Assembly (NCBI GenBank): GCA_037954235.1
Contig: JBBMOA010000014.1
Coordinates: 23,639,773 to 23,703,772, forward strand
Origin: Aulostomus chinensis
Taxonomy: Eukaryota > Chordata > Actinopteri > Syngnathiformes > Aulostomidae
Length of the DNA stretch: 64,000 bases
Direction: 5' to 3'
A program made the position numbers and the translations under genes. Numbering within the stretch: position 1 is the stretch's first letter; each line of letters begins with the position of its first letter. The notes under the pieces were generated by a model that was given only the letters and a program-made list of their open reading frames with translations, made no database searches and was not told where the DNA came from. Positions 1 through 13,374 of this stretch are shown here, in pieces.

Positions 1-4
1 TCAC

Positions 5-3000
5 CTTATCTGGCTCTGCGTGGTCTGTCATGGTTCCGGTCATGATGACTGCTGAGTCCAGTGTGTACTGGATGCCCTCAACAAACGTGTTCTGTTTGTT
101 CTGCGATGCTTCCGTGAAGCGTCGGCAGATGTTCTCCAGGCCTCTGACGGGCTCGTAGCGCAGCTTCACCCAGGGTTTAGCGGGAACAATTTTTATCTCA
201 GCTGCAACGAGGAACCCCAGAGTTCCACAGGACCACGGGACAGCGTGGAAGAGGTCCGAGTTCTCCTCCTGTGAGGAAGTCATAAGGAAAGTATATTCAT
301 ACATCTGACGGGCCCATTTGGCACGTTTGTGCTGAAGGTGGTCGCAGGGAGTCTAACGCTACACTATTTGTCTTAATGGTGGCTGCTGCTGGCACAGTTA
401 ACTCTGGTTTTCTAATGCAACCATGAGTGCATTCATGTGAAAGAAGAGTTCTTAATTACAAGGCATATAATTGGAACCATGAGTGGACCGATATGAGATA
501 ACCCCCACAGGGAAATTAGATTCCTGCAGCAGAGAACGTGATACTCAGGAAGACTGGATAAATACTGCATAATTGCACAACTATGACGCAATATGGAACA
601 ACTGAATGAGTAGGAATGACAGACGGTCTAAATATAAGTGGTACATCTTCAGTAGCCGAATATAGAGCAGTGGTTCTCCGTCTGGGGTCAGGACACCCAT
701 GGAGGTAGAGAGATGATTTTTGAGGGTCATCCAATGGTTGGGTGTTAAAAAACAACTCTGGAGTGGTTTTCTCACAGTGGACTTTCATTAACAGTGCCAT
801 AGTTGCCCTGATATGATTGGCTTCATCGACTGTGTGACAATCAAATTGTTCCTGCACACAACGACTGGTTTAAACTACAAAAAAAAAAAAAAAAAACAAC
901 ACCCTGGGAAGTCTGAAAACAGCTTCTAAACTAAGGCCTGTAAAATAATAAAACAACACAGTAGTTGTTGTAGTTTCGTTCCACACTAAAAGCCCAGTAA
1001 TTGCAGTATTATGAGAATAAATTTCCCTACATGTTATTTTAGGACTAAACAATCAATAATCAACCCTAAAACCCAAAATGAAATTTCTCATTTTGTCGTT
1101 GGGCAAAAAAGGGGCAGGACCAACTCTAAAGTATGCAAAGTACATGATGTATGCCAAATAGTCGATGGATTATTCACATGGAGATCATTTTACCTTCCAT
1201 ATTGATATGAACATACTTTTTTGTTAAATTTAAGGCTCCGTTCTGCACTCAAATCAGAATAATCTACAAAATGATATTTTCCTCTAAAGACCCGAAGAAA
1301 GAGCTTGAGTTTATCATCTCATCAAGGCTTAAAAGATAGAACACCAGGCTAAATTACCATGCAGCTGTAATTACCATTAAGCCTATTATTAAGTCTGCTC
1401 GTGTGTTAACCCCTTGCTGTGCATCGGAGGTTACCATGGTGACATCCCCATGGTGATCCCCTTAAAATTGAGCCAGCTCAGTGACACCAGGAACGGAGAA
1501 AGCGTCTGACCCTGCTCACCTCAGTGCAGCGGAGTAAGCTGCCGTCGGCGAGAACCAGCTCGTAGGCCACACAGATGTGCTGGAACAGCCCATAAATGTG
1601 GGAGGAGGACTCAATGCCTGTGCCCATCACCAAACCACCTGAGAGAGGAGACGGAGTATGACATTCGCTCTTCAAGCTGACAACAAGCAGACGGCGGTGT
1701 GAGCGGAGGTGTGCGTGAGCTGTGTGTGCCCGCGTGGATGGCAGGATAAATGAATGTACTGCAGCTTGCTGGGAAAACATTAGATTGTTGATGCACAGTT
1801 TATGGCATCAGGAAATCCATTATGAAACCCGATCCGAGGGTGCTTCCACCACTGCAGCCATTTCCTGCCACTTTCAACTTCCAAGCTACAACATCAGACC
1901 TCTAACACAATTAGAGAAGTCGCTGCAGCTCTGAACAGGATACAGACATGGACGTGCAGCGTTTGCATCACTCCAAAATGAGAAATATTCTGCTATTTCT
2001 AGATAATCAGAGTGGGATTTCTCTCTCTGACAAGTCCCCGGAAAATAATCCATGACATGGATAACTTACCAACGGTGAGGTCATCCAGCTCGGGGAGCAC
2101 TGGCAGTGTCCAGCCAATAGAGTTAAGGAGAGCAGTCACCTGACCCATGTTGGCCAGTGGCTCAACTCTCACCACCTAAAAAATAAAGGCTGCTGTGATA
2201 AAATCAGACTGACAAATCACACCGGACACACTGTTACAAAACACTTGAAGGACAGACGTCAGCCTCTCCACTGGTGAAACATCAAGGGAGATAAGAAAGC
2301 GTATCTACATTTGAATCACAGTGACCCTCATAGACGTCCACTGCATTTTACAAACTGTTTTCTGGTATCGACAAAGTTTTCAGCAACACTTTCCATCTTT
2401 GTTCTCACCAAAAAACACACAAAAAAAGATGGATAGAAAAACTGGGAATAAATTGTTAACTAAGCTTAAGTAATGCTTGTAATAAATAGTTAATCATGCT
2501 TAAGTAATGCTTATTCAGCAATCTTTTATACAACACTTAGCATGAAATAACCACGCATCCTTTCTGTAAAGGGTTACCGAGTTTCCCTGTCCAATGAGGG
2601 ACAATTAAATTTGCATTAACTTTATGTTTTACTTTGATTTAAATAATTGGGCTCGTTCCTGACCCGTCTAATCGGGGTTTGCAGGCCTCAGCAGCTATTT
2701 TGGTGAGTTCAATGTTAACGAAGCAAAAGAAACGATGGACACAATGAGGCGACCACAGAGCGGCCATTCACACGACCATTTATCCACCGAGCTGTTTTAA
2801 GACATAAACATGACGTTCTTCACGCCGGACTCTAAATACACAAACGTGAAAACATGGGCAAGGGACACCGCGGCAAAAACATTCGACAGGAGGCTCAGCC
2901 TGACGATGTGAGAGTGAGAATTCATAAATGACGCTGTCCTTGCGTGAATTAAAAGGCAAAGCATCGTCAATCACCTACACCTGGATGAGGTCTCGGTGCA

Positions 3001-5586
3001 GCAAGAGCAGCGCAGTTTTCTGTTTCTTCTCCTGAGAGAAGCGCGTGAATGTTTGCGACACAGGATTTGGTGGCATTTCCACTCCGCTCAAAAACAAACA
3101 GCTATTACTCGGGATTATTTCCAGAGCTTTTATTTATCTTTCTTTTCTTTTTTTTCTTGAGACAAATCTACGAGCTGGTCAGTGCAAAAAATGAGGCTTT
3201 GTGTAAGCAGCATCACAACACCAACAGAAAATCCCAAATGTGTTTACCACAAAGAAAAATCACACTTGAATATTTGTTTTGCATGGTGTTATACATTTTA
3301 ACCCATTAAAACCTCCACAAGCCAAATGCAAAGAGTAACTGAGGAAGTGGTGTTGTTGTTGCCAACGAGCACACAAGCGCGCACCAGGGAGGGTATCTCT
3401 TTGTCCACCAACCATGAAGTTAGCATAGCCATGTTTTGTTTTTTTTCCCCATCAAGATAATCTTCACAAATGAATACCACCCCTATATGAGAAGTGTAAA
3501 TGAAAATTAGCAAATGCTACGCTATCTCGTTTAGCCACTTGCTTGCAACCGCCTTTTTAAAGACACATAGCAACTTAGATATTCATGAGTTCAGTATTTT
3601 ACGTCGTAGAGCAAAACATGAAAATACAGTGAACTAGTGAAGACTCATTCCTGCCCACATTCAATGAATCCTGCCTGGACAGTGAGCAGGTAGGGGGATG
3701 ATCTCTGATGCACTGTAGGATGCTAATGCTCTGCTAGCAGCTTAGCTGTGCATTGAGCTAAATGCTAACATCAACCTGCAGACTAGCTCACAATGCAACA
3801 CAATTTTTTTTTTTTTTTTTAGTAGTTAACAGGCTTCAGTAACATTCAGCATAACATAACATAGCAAATTAAAACAGGCTGCTGGGAATTGAAGTATTTA
3901 AGCAAGTATTTCTCATTACTGGGCAAACAGGTCGACCTGATGATGAGGATCGAGGACACGTTGACAGAAAACCTCAAGTATTTATGTTATGTTGAGGGTG
4001 ACATTAAAGTGCTCATTCTAATGGCAACATTCTTAAAACTACAGATGTAAACTACATTGAATCTTCACCTGTCCAATAGTTTATATACCTCAGTCTCAAC
4101 CCAAGTGGTGCATTAGCAGCTTGGGTGCTGTACTGTTAGACCAGCTAAAAATAAAGAACCTGAATAGTGAGGCTCAAGTTATAACAGCAGATATTTTAAA
4201 ATGGCTGACATGTCACCGCAGGAAACACACAGCTGTATCAAGGCCATCGAGGAGGACTGTATTCCAAAGTGTAGTTCTCACACGGTGGCTCTGTAATGGC
4301 CTCCATCTTGTTCAACATACTAAACCAAAGGCGGTTGTGATGGTGCATGCGTTGCTTCGTCCCACCTGCCTCTCTGTGTCCACCTCCAGAATGTCCATCA
4401 TGTTGATCATGATGTTCTTGTGCGTTTTCTTGTATTTGCCCACTCTGAGAGACACAGTGAGCCAGCCGGGACGGCCCGTGCACATGAAGGTCTTGCCGCC
4501 CTCCTTCCTCCACTCGCGCACCTGAAATGTGCCAGAGCAGAGGTGAAGACACAGAGGCGGACTGGCGGTGAGCAACAGCAGGCCCTTTTCCCAGCAGCCT
4601 CAGCTGGAATCAGCGAGTGAGCGGGGCCTTGTCCCATTTCGTGGCCTGGGACCTTGTTTTTATTCATAATGGCTCAACAACAACAAGAGGACATAATTCA
4701 TTAGATCAACTACACGTGTTTAGCAGTAAGAAATCTCAAAATGGCTGCTGTGAAAAGGGCCTATTCGCCCTTCAAAGAGACAAAAACAAACACAATTACA
4801 GACCTGCTGAGGTTGGGTGTCACTACCCATGATTCCTTGGAAAAATGAACCCATGTGGCACAGGAATGTCCTCGTCTATATCTGTGATTTAGGCTAGTAA
4901 TTGCGTTTTATCATGTTAATTACCACATACTTCAGATGCTTTAAGGTGCTTTAAATATTCAAGTATAAACACTTCATTGCATATTCTGAGTACTGTGAAT
5001 GATACAGGAATTTTGTGGCTGATCCTGATATTATAGGTTAAGAAAATCCAGCTGAAATAGCTGCCTTTTGTCTTTCTTTCTTCTTTCTTTTCTTTTTTGG
5101 CAGTGAGGCTTCAAATGTGGTTGGCAGGTACTTGTTGCAAATGTCAAGTTGGACATGTGGCAGTAACTTCAGTTTGTGATACTGGAACGTTAGGACCGAT
5201 GCCTCCACACCGATATATCTGCGATATTATCGGTCAGCGGATTCTATCACCTGGACTCTAATCCCGAGGTGCAGCACATGGATACTTTTAAGTGAAATGT
5301 AAAAAAAAAAGTTTTCCCTCTTAGTAATGTCTCATTCGTTCACACACACAAACACCTGTCGCTGGATGTCTCGCACTCTCTGATCGTGCAGTTTGGGAGC
5401 AGAACACATCTTGAAGATGAGCCAGGCTCGGAGGTAGTAGTACACATCGAAGATGACGGAGAGCGGCAGGAGGAACAAACACACGAACATCCACCTCTGG
5501 TGCACCAACACATAGTCCAGACCTTTGACTTTGACCCACAGCAGGAACAGAACCACCAGCACTGATAAGTACAGCAGCGGCTCCAT
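5..5586 (-). CDS. dhcr24: 24-dehydrocholesterol reductase, 5' part of gene
   Basis: FAD-dependent ER-membrane enzyme that reduces the delta-24 double bond of sterols (desmosterol to cholesterol). Five minus-strand coding exons, in transcript order: 5586-5356, 4521-4366, 2175-2070, 1638-1520, 268-5. All have GT-AG borders and phases that join, giving 292 codons against 516 residues in human; the rest continues beyond the left edge, since bases 1-4 read as a donor site. The start is the ATG at 5586 (MEPLLYLSVLVVLF), matching the human MEP start. Hydrophobic segments lie at about residues 4-20 and 31-52. The FAD-binding region begins near residue 78 and includes CTGRPGW, R103 (mutated in human desmosterolosis), and GGLVMGTGIESSSH across the exon 3/4 junction. 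Identity is near certain from remembered human sequence. It is divergently oriented from the tmem61-like gene. Confidence 0.98.
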
Positions 5587-5960
5587 GGCTTCGTCACAGC
5601 TTCACTTCAGTCTGTCCAAGTTAACAAAAACGTCTAGACAGTTGCAGCAGTTTCTGGTCCAACTCCACTGAACCACTGGACTCAGCGGTGATGGCCCACA
5701 TTGATTATTTCGGTGTGGAACAGGCTCCTGATAGACCCCGCGCCAAGATAGGTGATCGCGCCCCCGGGCCGCTCGCCAGCTAAGCTGTGATTGGCTGGCT
5801 GTCTCACAGAGGCGGGACAAGCAGGACAAGCCTGAGTCAGCAGCGAATCACAGCGCAGAAGCCTTTATGAACAGACACCAATCACCAACCGGAGAAGTTG
5901 TCACGCCATAGCTGGTCCTCATGAGCATGTGTCCAGCAGCAGCAGCCCCAGGAGCGGGAG
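5587..5960 (-). promoter_or_regulatory. dhcr24 promoter region with CCAAT boxes
   Basis: CpG-containing, GC-rich sequence directly upstream of the dhcr24 ATG. An inverted CCAAT box (ATTGG on the plus strand at 5790-5794, so CCAAT in gene orientation) lies about 200 bp upstream of the start; a second CCAAT at 5878-5882 reads on the plus strand. Human DHCR24 is driven by SREBP-2 through sterol elements working with NF-Y at CCAAT. Here I see only a weak SRE-like string (ATCACCTATC, minus strand, near 5748-5757), so sterol control is inferred, not shown. Confidence 0.45.
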
Positions 5961-6464
5961 TGGCGCTCCGATGCTGGAGGTTAGAGCTCTTTATTGTTCT
6001 AAATACTGAAAACACTCAGGAGACGTCTACTGATATAACAAAGACTTCATAATTATGTTTTTGACAACATGAAATCGGTACTTACTAACTGAAACAGTGA
6101 AAATAATAGTTACTCTCAATGAATCCATCTGAATTCATCTTTATTTCTAGTGAGATGTTTCCGGGATTTACTCCCAAATGAAAATTTAACGGTGTCCACT
6201 TTCAACTTGACAAGATTTTAACACTCATTTACACCAAAATACTTTCTGATTCTTCAGAAGTAGAAACAAAATATTTAAAAGGGTGCATGAGAGTTAAAGC
6301 AATACTTCAAGGTCCTCACAAACGGGTGTCTTGAAATTAGGAATCTTTTTTTCCCCCTGCATCACTTCTCTGTAACTCCAGAATGAAGAAAGAGTCAGCA
6401 ACGTTTATATTTATCTTGAAGCTGATGGCACCCAGTAGCCACTCATACTAACATTGTAACTGTA

Positions 6465-6808
6465 CATCCATCCATCCATCCATTTTCTCCCTCTTCTCCT
6501 GTTGAGGGTGGTGGGGGTGGAGCCTATCCCAGCAGCCTTCCCCCTGGACAGGTCACCAGTCCATGGCAGGGCCAACACATAGAGACAGACAACCATTGGC
6601 TCTCCCAGCCACGCCTACGGTCAATTTAGAGTCTGGATTAACCTGGTCCCTCTTGATGTCTTTGGACTGTGGAGGAAGCTGGAGTACCAGAGAGAACCCA
6701 GCAGGAACAGGGAGAACATGGAGACTCACCCAGAAAGACCCCGTGCTGCAGCCGGGGCTGGAACCCAGAACCTTCTTGATGTGAGGTGACAGTGCTGACC
6801 ACTGCTGC
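6465..6808 (-). repeat. tRNA-derived fish SINE
   Basis: Read on the minus strand, it starts with a tRNA-like head (GTGGTCAGCACTGTCACCTC, then GGTTCTGGGTTCCAGCCC, a decayed B box). It continues through a body with TCTCCATGTTCTCCCTGTTC and CTGGGATAGGCTCCACC, and ends in a GGAT-repeat tail at 6465-6483. This architecture is common in teleost SINEs. Flanking target duplications are not evident, suggesting an older copy than the one at 35605. Confidence 0.75.
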
Positions 6809-8038
6809 TTCAGTAAACTATTCAGCTGATTCAGTAAACTATCTGAACTAAAAACAAGCTAACTATAACCCTCATTCACGGTAGTGCTAAGCGTGACCAG
6901 CAGGGGCCCTCAGTTGAACCAACTCACTCGCTCTCATTCACGGTAGCAACGAAACAGAACTTCTTATCTGGCCATAGCCAGAGGATACATCTGAGTTCAG
7001 TTCCAAGTATTTAACACAGGAAGCAGAGGCAACTTCTGTCTGAAATAAAGCACATGACTCTGTTTTTAATAGATATGAAGCCAATTTGACCCCCAGAAAC
7101 AAGTTGTCGGTTCTTGCAGCCCAACTTTCTAAATGTCACCTTTTCCTAACTCGGATGCCATGAGAACATGACTGCTGCTCCAAAGCCAATTAGTGAGTGA
7201 CTGTAGACAAATATGTCGTGTGCTGATAGACTGGTCAAGATCAATACACAGACGATGAATTCAGCCGCACACCAGCCTCCAGGGCTGAAACCTGACGCCA
7301 CTTGAAGCTGCCTTTAAGAGCAAGTCTTTGTCCTCCATCTTAACATGCAACTGAACAGGAGGGATAAACATTTACAGCCTGGTACCAAACGGTTTTCATC
7401 TCTGTAGTTAATGTCCTTATTGACACCAACGATTGGTGTTGGGGTGCCACCTATCCCCCCCCCCCCCCCACCCACTTGTCCAAATATTACCATATAAGCC
7501 ACTCGGGGATAAAGAGGAGGAAAAAAATGGCAAGTGTTGAAATGCTAGCCTCCAGGCTTCAGAACTGGACTCCATGAGCCAGTGGGTGATGTCACACTGA
7601 CGTCACGCTGGCCCCACCCACTAGTAAATAAAGGGAGGATTCACCCTAATTGGTCCCCATTCATTCCACACAGCCAGGATTGTAGCAATACTCCCCTTCT
7701 CCCCAGTGCACCCCTCCATTAAACAATGCCTTTCTTTCTCTGAGATACATTGAGGTCTTATTTTTTTGGGAGTGATCTTGCTCTGAAAACCCCAACGCTA
7801 CTCTGCTGGATCGAAACATTTGACCAAATTCTAATGATCAATTTGTGCTCATTCCTCCTTTTGTGTGTGGAACAAGTCTGTACATTCATACGGTTTCCTC
7901 GCGTCAACACTTCAGCTGAATTTGTAATCCAACACAATTTGGTTACAAAAAGCAGCTTATACTTTTGTTTTTGTTGATGAATCTGAATTCTGAGAGTTTC
8001 CACAATGAGACTGATTTATGTCCCACCAACGCAAGGAA

Positions 8039-8043
<5 letters not shown>

Positions 8044-8086
<43 letters not shown>
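8044..8086. repeat. (CA)n microsatellite
   Basis: Pure CA tract of about 21 copies upstream of the tmem61-like gene. Confidence 0.97.
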
Positions 8087-8089
<3 letters not shown>

Positions 8090-8401
8090 TGAGGACCTTC
8101 ACTAATATTTTTACGTTTTACTTACACACTCTTGATAAAAATTTAAACTGGGAGTAAACCACACACACCTGATCGAAGGGTGCTGACCCACCTGGGACGG
8201 TCATTGAACGGTTACTATCACACATCACACAACATGCACAACCCACAACAATATAAAAAGTTCAGTGTAAAAAAACAAACAAAAAAAAACAACAACAGCA
8301 ACACATCATGGCTGCCTAACCTTAACCCTGACGCTAAACCTAACCATGAACTAAATCTAACCCTGACTCCAAAAGCTAAATCTAAAGTCTTAAACATGTC
8401 C

Positions 8402-8403
<2 letters not shown>

Positions 8404-8470
<67 letters not shown>

Positions 8471-8490
8471 ACTTACGCACGCACACACAC
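8404..8490. repeat. (CA)n microsatellite, interrupted
   Basis: About 29 pure CA units followed by interrupted GCACAC units. It creates spurious long open frames on both strands. Confidence 0.97.
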
Positions 8491-8944
8491 AGGGCTAAAG
8501 TGGTACCCTTCAGACACATTAGACGGAGGAGGGTGGGGCACCAGTAAAGATTTCTTAATGGGCTCTGCTGCCTCTCGTCCATCTGCCCTGATGACAAACA
8601 CACATCAGCCTGATCAGCATCGTAGCCTCCACTGCTTTACTTTTGCTTTATTTACCAAAATATTGCAGTCTTACACTTTTCCACGGGAACTGGAGACCCA
8701 CAGAACTAACAAATGGACAAAAAGACCAGCCGTTTTTGTTAGTGTGGCAGGTACGAATGATGGGAACAAATATCCGTGTTTTGCTGTCCTGATTGGATTT
8801 CTGTAGCCGGAGGGAATCATCTGGATGCCTGGTACTGTTCGAGCCCATGGGGAGCACACTCGCTAGGACTGTACATGAGTGACACTATCCAGCTGGCCGC
8901 AGCCTACACAGGACCTTCAGCAACAGTGACATCCCTGCAGGAGG

Positions 8945-10052
8945 ATGCCTTCCCTGCACCACGGAGCAATCTTCATCGGAGCCTTCCTGATTGTGACCGG
9001 GGGCTCCACAGCCTTCCTGGCCTCCTACCAGAGCCGGCTGCAGGCGTTCTCCCTCTGCTGTGTGGTGCTGGGGGTGGTCATGCTCATCTTGGGGCTCTTC
9101 TGGGCTATGAACAGCAAAAATGCCGTCAGCTACAACCATCGGGAGTTTGACCCCGATTGTCCGCATTATCCATACAATGACTACCCTAACTTCAGCGGCC
9201 ATGCCCTCTTCACTCATCCGGGGAACCGCTTCCCTGAGTCCCAGTCCGTCTTCCTGCCCAGGTGGGTGAAGTATAGATATTCATATCATTGCAGAATTTT
9301 ATTCTGAAGCCAAAAATCAAAACTAAGACTCTTTCTCCTGAATTACATCCAATTAACATAACAAAGAGCTTATTCATAGACATAAAGTGTCTCTGTGTTT
9401 CTGAAAACCAAAACAGTGTTACTATTCATTCTTCCTCGTGAAACTCAACGTTTGATGACATCAGTGGCATATTTATTCGTTCTCAAGGTCCTTTTGTGAG
9501 GTGAACAGCAATTATCTTTCACAAGGCTTGCGCTCATATGAGGGGAAGGGGACATTCTGGCGTCAGCAGGCAGCAGGATTTAGATGAGAGTTGTGATGTA
9601 AAGAGGTTTAACAGCTGATTGATTTGTGCTGTCGGGTTCACCGAAGTCACCATGGCCGAAGCTCATGATCGCCCTGCACAGAATTCAACGGGACACGATG
9701 AGTGGCAGCTGATCTGTTCATAAGCTGATGTCTCTCCTATCAGTCTGATTTCCGTCATCATAGTATTTCGTTCACGGAACTATTTTGTCTCTCCCTTTGT
9801 TCCCTCGAGTGTAGGACTATGGAGCGTCACAGGCACGCTGCTCGTGGAGAGGAGTTTGACTATCCTCCCATGGAACCTGGGGGATTCAGTCCATCACCTC
9901 ACCCTCCTCCATGGCTGGGACCCCCACCTCCCTATGAGGTTGCCATCAAAACCACATGCAGCTCTACACACCTGCGGCGGGCCTACTCAGACACACACCT
10001 GGCGACAGAGCCGCTGTTCGGACAGTCAAGAGAGATCAGCTTTGAGGTGTGA
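8945..10052 (+). CDS. tmem61: TMEM61-like two-pass membrane protein with PY motif
   Basis: Two coding exons, 8945-9261 and 9815-10052, joined in phase 2 (AG|G), give 184 residues. The ATG has A at -3 and an in-frame stop lies at 8927, so a longer product would need an upstream splice. Two hydrophobic segments (about 7-26 and 34-55) are joined by a short loop. The long cytosolic tail has PPPW (136-139) and PPPPYEV (142-148, a Nedd4-type PY motif), and the protein ends in SFEV, a possible class II PDZ ligand. TM2 (LCCVVLGVVMLILGLFWAM) resembles human TMEM61 as I recall it, and the position next to bsnd agrees. The same TM design occurs in barttin (G-x3-G in TM1; LG..M...G..W(A/S)(M/L) in TM2). 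Function unknown; a chloride-channel accessory role is only a hypothesis. The symbol is tentative, because the next gene is an equally placed paralog. Confidence 0.82.
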
Positions 10053-11365
10053 TGCTGGACGACAGGAATGCCCCCATCCCTGGACATCAGACACTTACCT
10101 GAAGCATGTTTCTTTCTGATGTTGTTCTTCGCATGTTTCCCTTCTTGATTTCTGGAATTACACAGACACATACTCACGTACTCCAGGCTGTGCTGGAACT
10201 ACAGGTAGATCTGCTTCCTCAAGCCAAAGACAAATGCACCAGGATCCTTTGTGTGTGTTTGTGTGTCTTTTCACTGTCTTGATGAACATTGTACGGAGAG
10301 TTTTGAACTCTCTGGACATGACAGATATCTCCAGTCACACATAGGTTCTTTCTTGTGTTGTAATTAGGCTGTGGCAGTAGGATCGAGCTTTAGAGAAGCT
10401 TGACTATTCAGGAAAAAGCCTGACTTCACGCAACCTGAAAATTGATTCAGGTTTAAATGACGAAGGTAATTCTGCAAGCAAAAGCATTTGTTCCAAGTAT
10501 TTATTGTAAATTTCAGCAAAACAGATTTGGTCAACTGGCTCTTTTCTATATTGCCCTCCAGTTTTCGATGGTTTCTGTTATCTAACACTGCAGCGATGAT
10601 TTATTTTTGTGGTGATACGCTGAAGAAGCCTCTTCCTCTCAGGACTAACCTAGTTTAACTCTGGATGAATGTGATCATTCTTAGGATATCAAGTGCTTGG
10701 GCCTGAGCAAAACGAGCACGAGTTGTTGCTCCTATTCGACAAGAGTCCTCTCAGTCAGCACACTGCTTTACTATCCCAACCGGACCACAGCATCAGAACC
10801 ATTCCATGCCTCATCGTACCTGTTCCCCACTTTCACCGGTCAATTTGCAGAGATCCTTAACAACTGTGTTCTTGGTGTGTAATTTGGCCCTCAGTTTAGT
10901 CTTACAGATGGGAAGAAAGCAAGTCTGACAGCTATTTCTCACTCCCTGATCCTCCTGACGTCTAGTGTCTACCTCTTATAACTGTCAATCATCCGGACTT
11001 CAATGTTGCAAGACAAATGGTTGTCAAGAAGTTGCAAACAGCCTGTCTGAAAGAGTAAAGTGAGGGCTAAAATATTCAGTTGAGAAAAGAATGTATTAAT
11101 GTATCTTATGAGGGGAGTTTAAAAACAACAACAACAGCAACAACAAACAATTAAGGGGCTTCTAAAAAGAAAGCAACACAAGAAATGCTGTCAGTAATGA
11201 GGTGGCCAAAGCTAATATGCCAACCTTGTTAATTACAGATTATTAGTCGATCTGACATGGAAAGATGGTTTATCATCATCCTACAATTTTACATCTTGTA
11301 ATGATCACAACAAAGAAAAACACCAGAATGATCCTTTATGTTGTGTCCGGGCTGCACAGTCTGGA

Positions 11366-11433
11366 TCACCTCCACCTCCTCCTCCTCCTCCTCCTCCACC
11401 ACCTCCTCCTCCACCTCCTCCTCCTCCTCCTCA
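11366..11433. repeat. (CCT)n-rich trinucleotide tract
   Basis: Imperfect run of CTC/CAC triplets, strongly pyrimidine-rich on the plus strand. The Leu/His-rich open frame over it is an artefact. Confidence 0.9.
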
Positions 11434-11623
11434 GGGTTCTCTCTGCTGCATCAATCACTTTTCACATGTAATTTCACCAAAATGATGAATCCTTAGTGAT
11501 GAAAGATAGCGTGCGTCACGGTCACTCCAACACACCCGAGCTCTGCTCCGGACAGTCCTGCAACATCTGAGAGCTCTGATGGGCACAAGCTCACTTCTGT
11601 GACAGCACAAGGACAACAGAAGG

Positions 11624-11679
11624 TCACACACAAACACACACACACACACACACACACATACACACACACACACACACAC
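11624..11679. repeat. (CA)n microsatellite
   Basis: CA tract with one CATA interruption. Confidence 0.95.
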
Positions 11680-11829
11680 TGCAATATGAGAGCAGGATCC
11701 AGGTTGCAGAGGAGCCACTGAGTAGTTTTGGCCTGGATGTTTTATTAACCCTTTACATGCATGATGCTTTGGTGTTTATACTCAGAACAACTTAAGGAGG
11801 AATCGTGCATCTCATTTCCAATCAGTTTG

Positions 11830-11831
<2 letters not shown>

Positions 11832-11871
<40 letters not shown>
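11832..11871. repeat. (GT)n microsatellite
   Basis: Pure GT tract of about 20 copies. Confidence 0.96.
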
Positions 11872-11874
<3 letters not shown>

Positions 11875-12639
11875 AACTTCACATAATAAATCAATGATTA
11901 AGGACAGCTGGGAGTGGAACAGGCTGGATATTAAAGAAATGTCTGAGGAAAATAAGGAAGCATAAAAACGTCTCGTGTGTGTCAATAAATCATGCACATA
12001 TCACAACTGCAGAGTTGGAAGAATGCTGAGAACACGACGACAAACCCAAGCCAACCGCCGTTTCACTTTCCGTCGTGATCTTCAGATGGCGATGGCCTGG
12101 GATTGTAAATGCCTTAAAAAACAACAACAACAACAAAAATGAATGAAGTTTTAACCTCAGTATTTAAGTGGCCATGATGAGAAAAACACTGCAATATTAA
12201 CATCTGCAATTCCATAATAAAGGAGCAGACTCAGCCTGCTGACAAGCATGGCGTCCTGGCCGGGCGCTCCAGTGAACCACCACCCTAAAAACATGGCGTC
12301 AAGGTTGTTGTTGTTTTTTTTTTTTTTAACAACTTAGCGTGGAATCTTCAGGTCACTATTCTGAGCAGAATACACTTTATTATGTTTCCCAAATTCCATC
12401 ATTCAGGAGATTACTGCTCCACCTTCTCCTGTGACACTCACTGAAACTTTTGACCTTTGACACCGGACCCTCCAACATGGCGCTGCAACTCCTCCTGGTT
12501 TTTGACGTGATGGGACGAAGACTTGTTGAGCTGATCCGGTCCAAGTCATACTTACTCCAGTTATTTGACTTCATTCATGTTTGACACATGTTGCACGGAA
12601 ACATTTGAGACCACGAGGAAAGTGGGATGAAGGAGTGGT

Positions 12640-13374
12640 ATCGGCGTCACCCCAGTAGAACCAGCATCGCTCCCTCTCAAATGCTGGCCGGCAGCGGAGC
12701 TCCTGCTCGGCTCTGAAACAAACTGGCCGCCTTGTTTCCAGAGTTGATCGGGTTTGTTTTTGGGACTCGAATTCTCCCCCTGTGCGAGCAGCTTGTGCTG
12801 ATGTGTAGACGGTGCGCCCGCCCTGCCTCGTCACTGGAAAGCCTTCCTCATTAGAGCACTTCCTCACAGCGCACCACTCCCCTGCAGCCGCCGCTGCTGG
12901 GGCCACACGAAGACCAGAACCACCAGTTCATGCGACATCTACTCATACTGATCCTTGCTCCTCTGATCGCCACAACAACCCCCCGGATGTGCTTGCCATG
13001 CGGGGAGAGAACGCGACGCGGCAGCGGATCCCACAATGAGAGGCGCGGCGGGCTCGCAGGATATCCCGGCTGTTTTTCCCGGAGTTTTCCAGGGCTCGTG
13101 GGGTGGGGTGGGGTCGCCGTACGAGCTGCATCATGAAAGTTGATGTAGGCAAGACGAGAGATGATGAACCTCTGCACATCTGCTGAACCGCTCCTCGCTG
13201 CGATTTCAGGGAGAAAGAGGATCGGTGTGTTTGGCAGCGCGCAGATGTTTTAGGCTACATGTTGCGTTTCTTCCCAGCGGAAGTGTTTTACTGGCGTCGG
13301 ATGCTGCGTATCACCCGTCCTCCCTCTGCTGAGGTGGGGGTGCAGCTGTAGCTGGAGGGATTCCTGGAAGAGAG
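12640..13374 (+). promoter_or_regulatory. CpG-rich probable promoter of second TMEM61-like gene
   Basis: CpG dinucleotides are dense (for example around 13005-13060), unlike the AT-richer sequence on either side. The stretch runs into the first coding exon at 13375. No TATA box or defined start site is evident. The assignment rests on composition and position. Confidence 0.45.

Larger units (their letters stand above)
5961..8944. other. Intergenic, dhcr24 to tmem61-like gene
   Basis: No convincing exon seen on either strand. It holds a SINE (6465-6808), a poly-C run near 7456-7469 and two (CA)n microsatellites. The open frames over 8180-8806 are low-complexity His-Thr or Val-Cys translations of the CA repeat. 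A 5' non-coding exon for the downstream gene could lie here but cannot be placed. Confidence 0.7.
10053..13374. other. Intergenic, between the two TMEM61-like genes
   Basis: No exon recognised. Contents: the 3' UTR of the upstream gene (extent unclear; the first clear AATAAA signals are only at 11885 and 12216), a CTC/CAC trinucleotide tract (11366-11433), CA/GT microsatellites (11624-11679 and 11832-11871), and a CpG-dense stretch from about 12640 to the next start codon that is probably the promoter/5' UTR of the following gene. Confidence 0.65.

Noticed and set aside
4121..4525. 134-residue plus-strand open frame
   Set aside because: It is antisense to dhcr24 exon 2, whose minus-strand frame matches the known protein almost exactly; the plus frame is a shadow.
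8180..8806. 208-residue open frame rich in His-Thr repeats, and Cys-Val frames opposite it
   Set aside because: It is a translation of the (CA)n microsatellite with no splice or start context. The same applies to the His-Thr or Cys-Val frames at 25385-25805, 31787-32195, 36022-36476, 37292-37607, 51969-52241 and 57307-57610.
8776..9150. 124-residue plus frame overlapping the first TMEM61-like exon
   Set aside because: An out-of-frame shadow; the frame starting at 8945 has the two membrane segments and continues in phase to exon 2.
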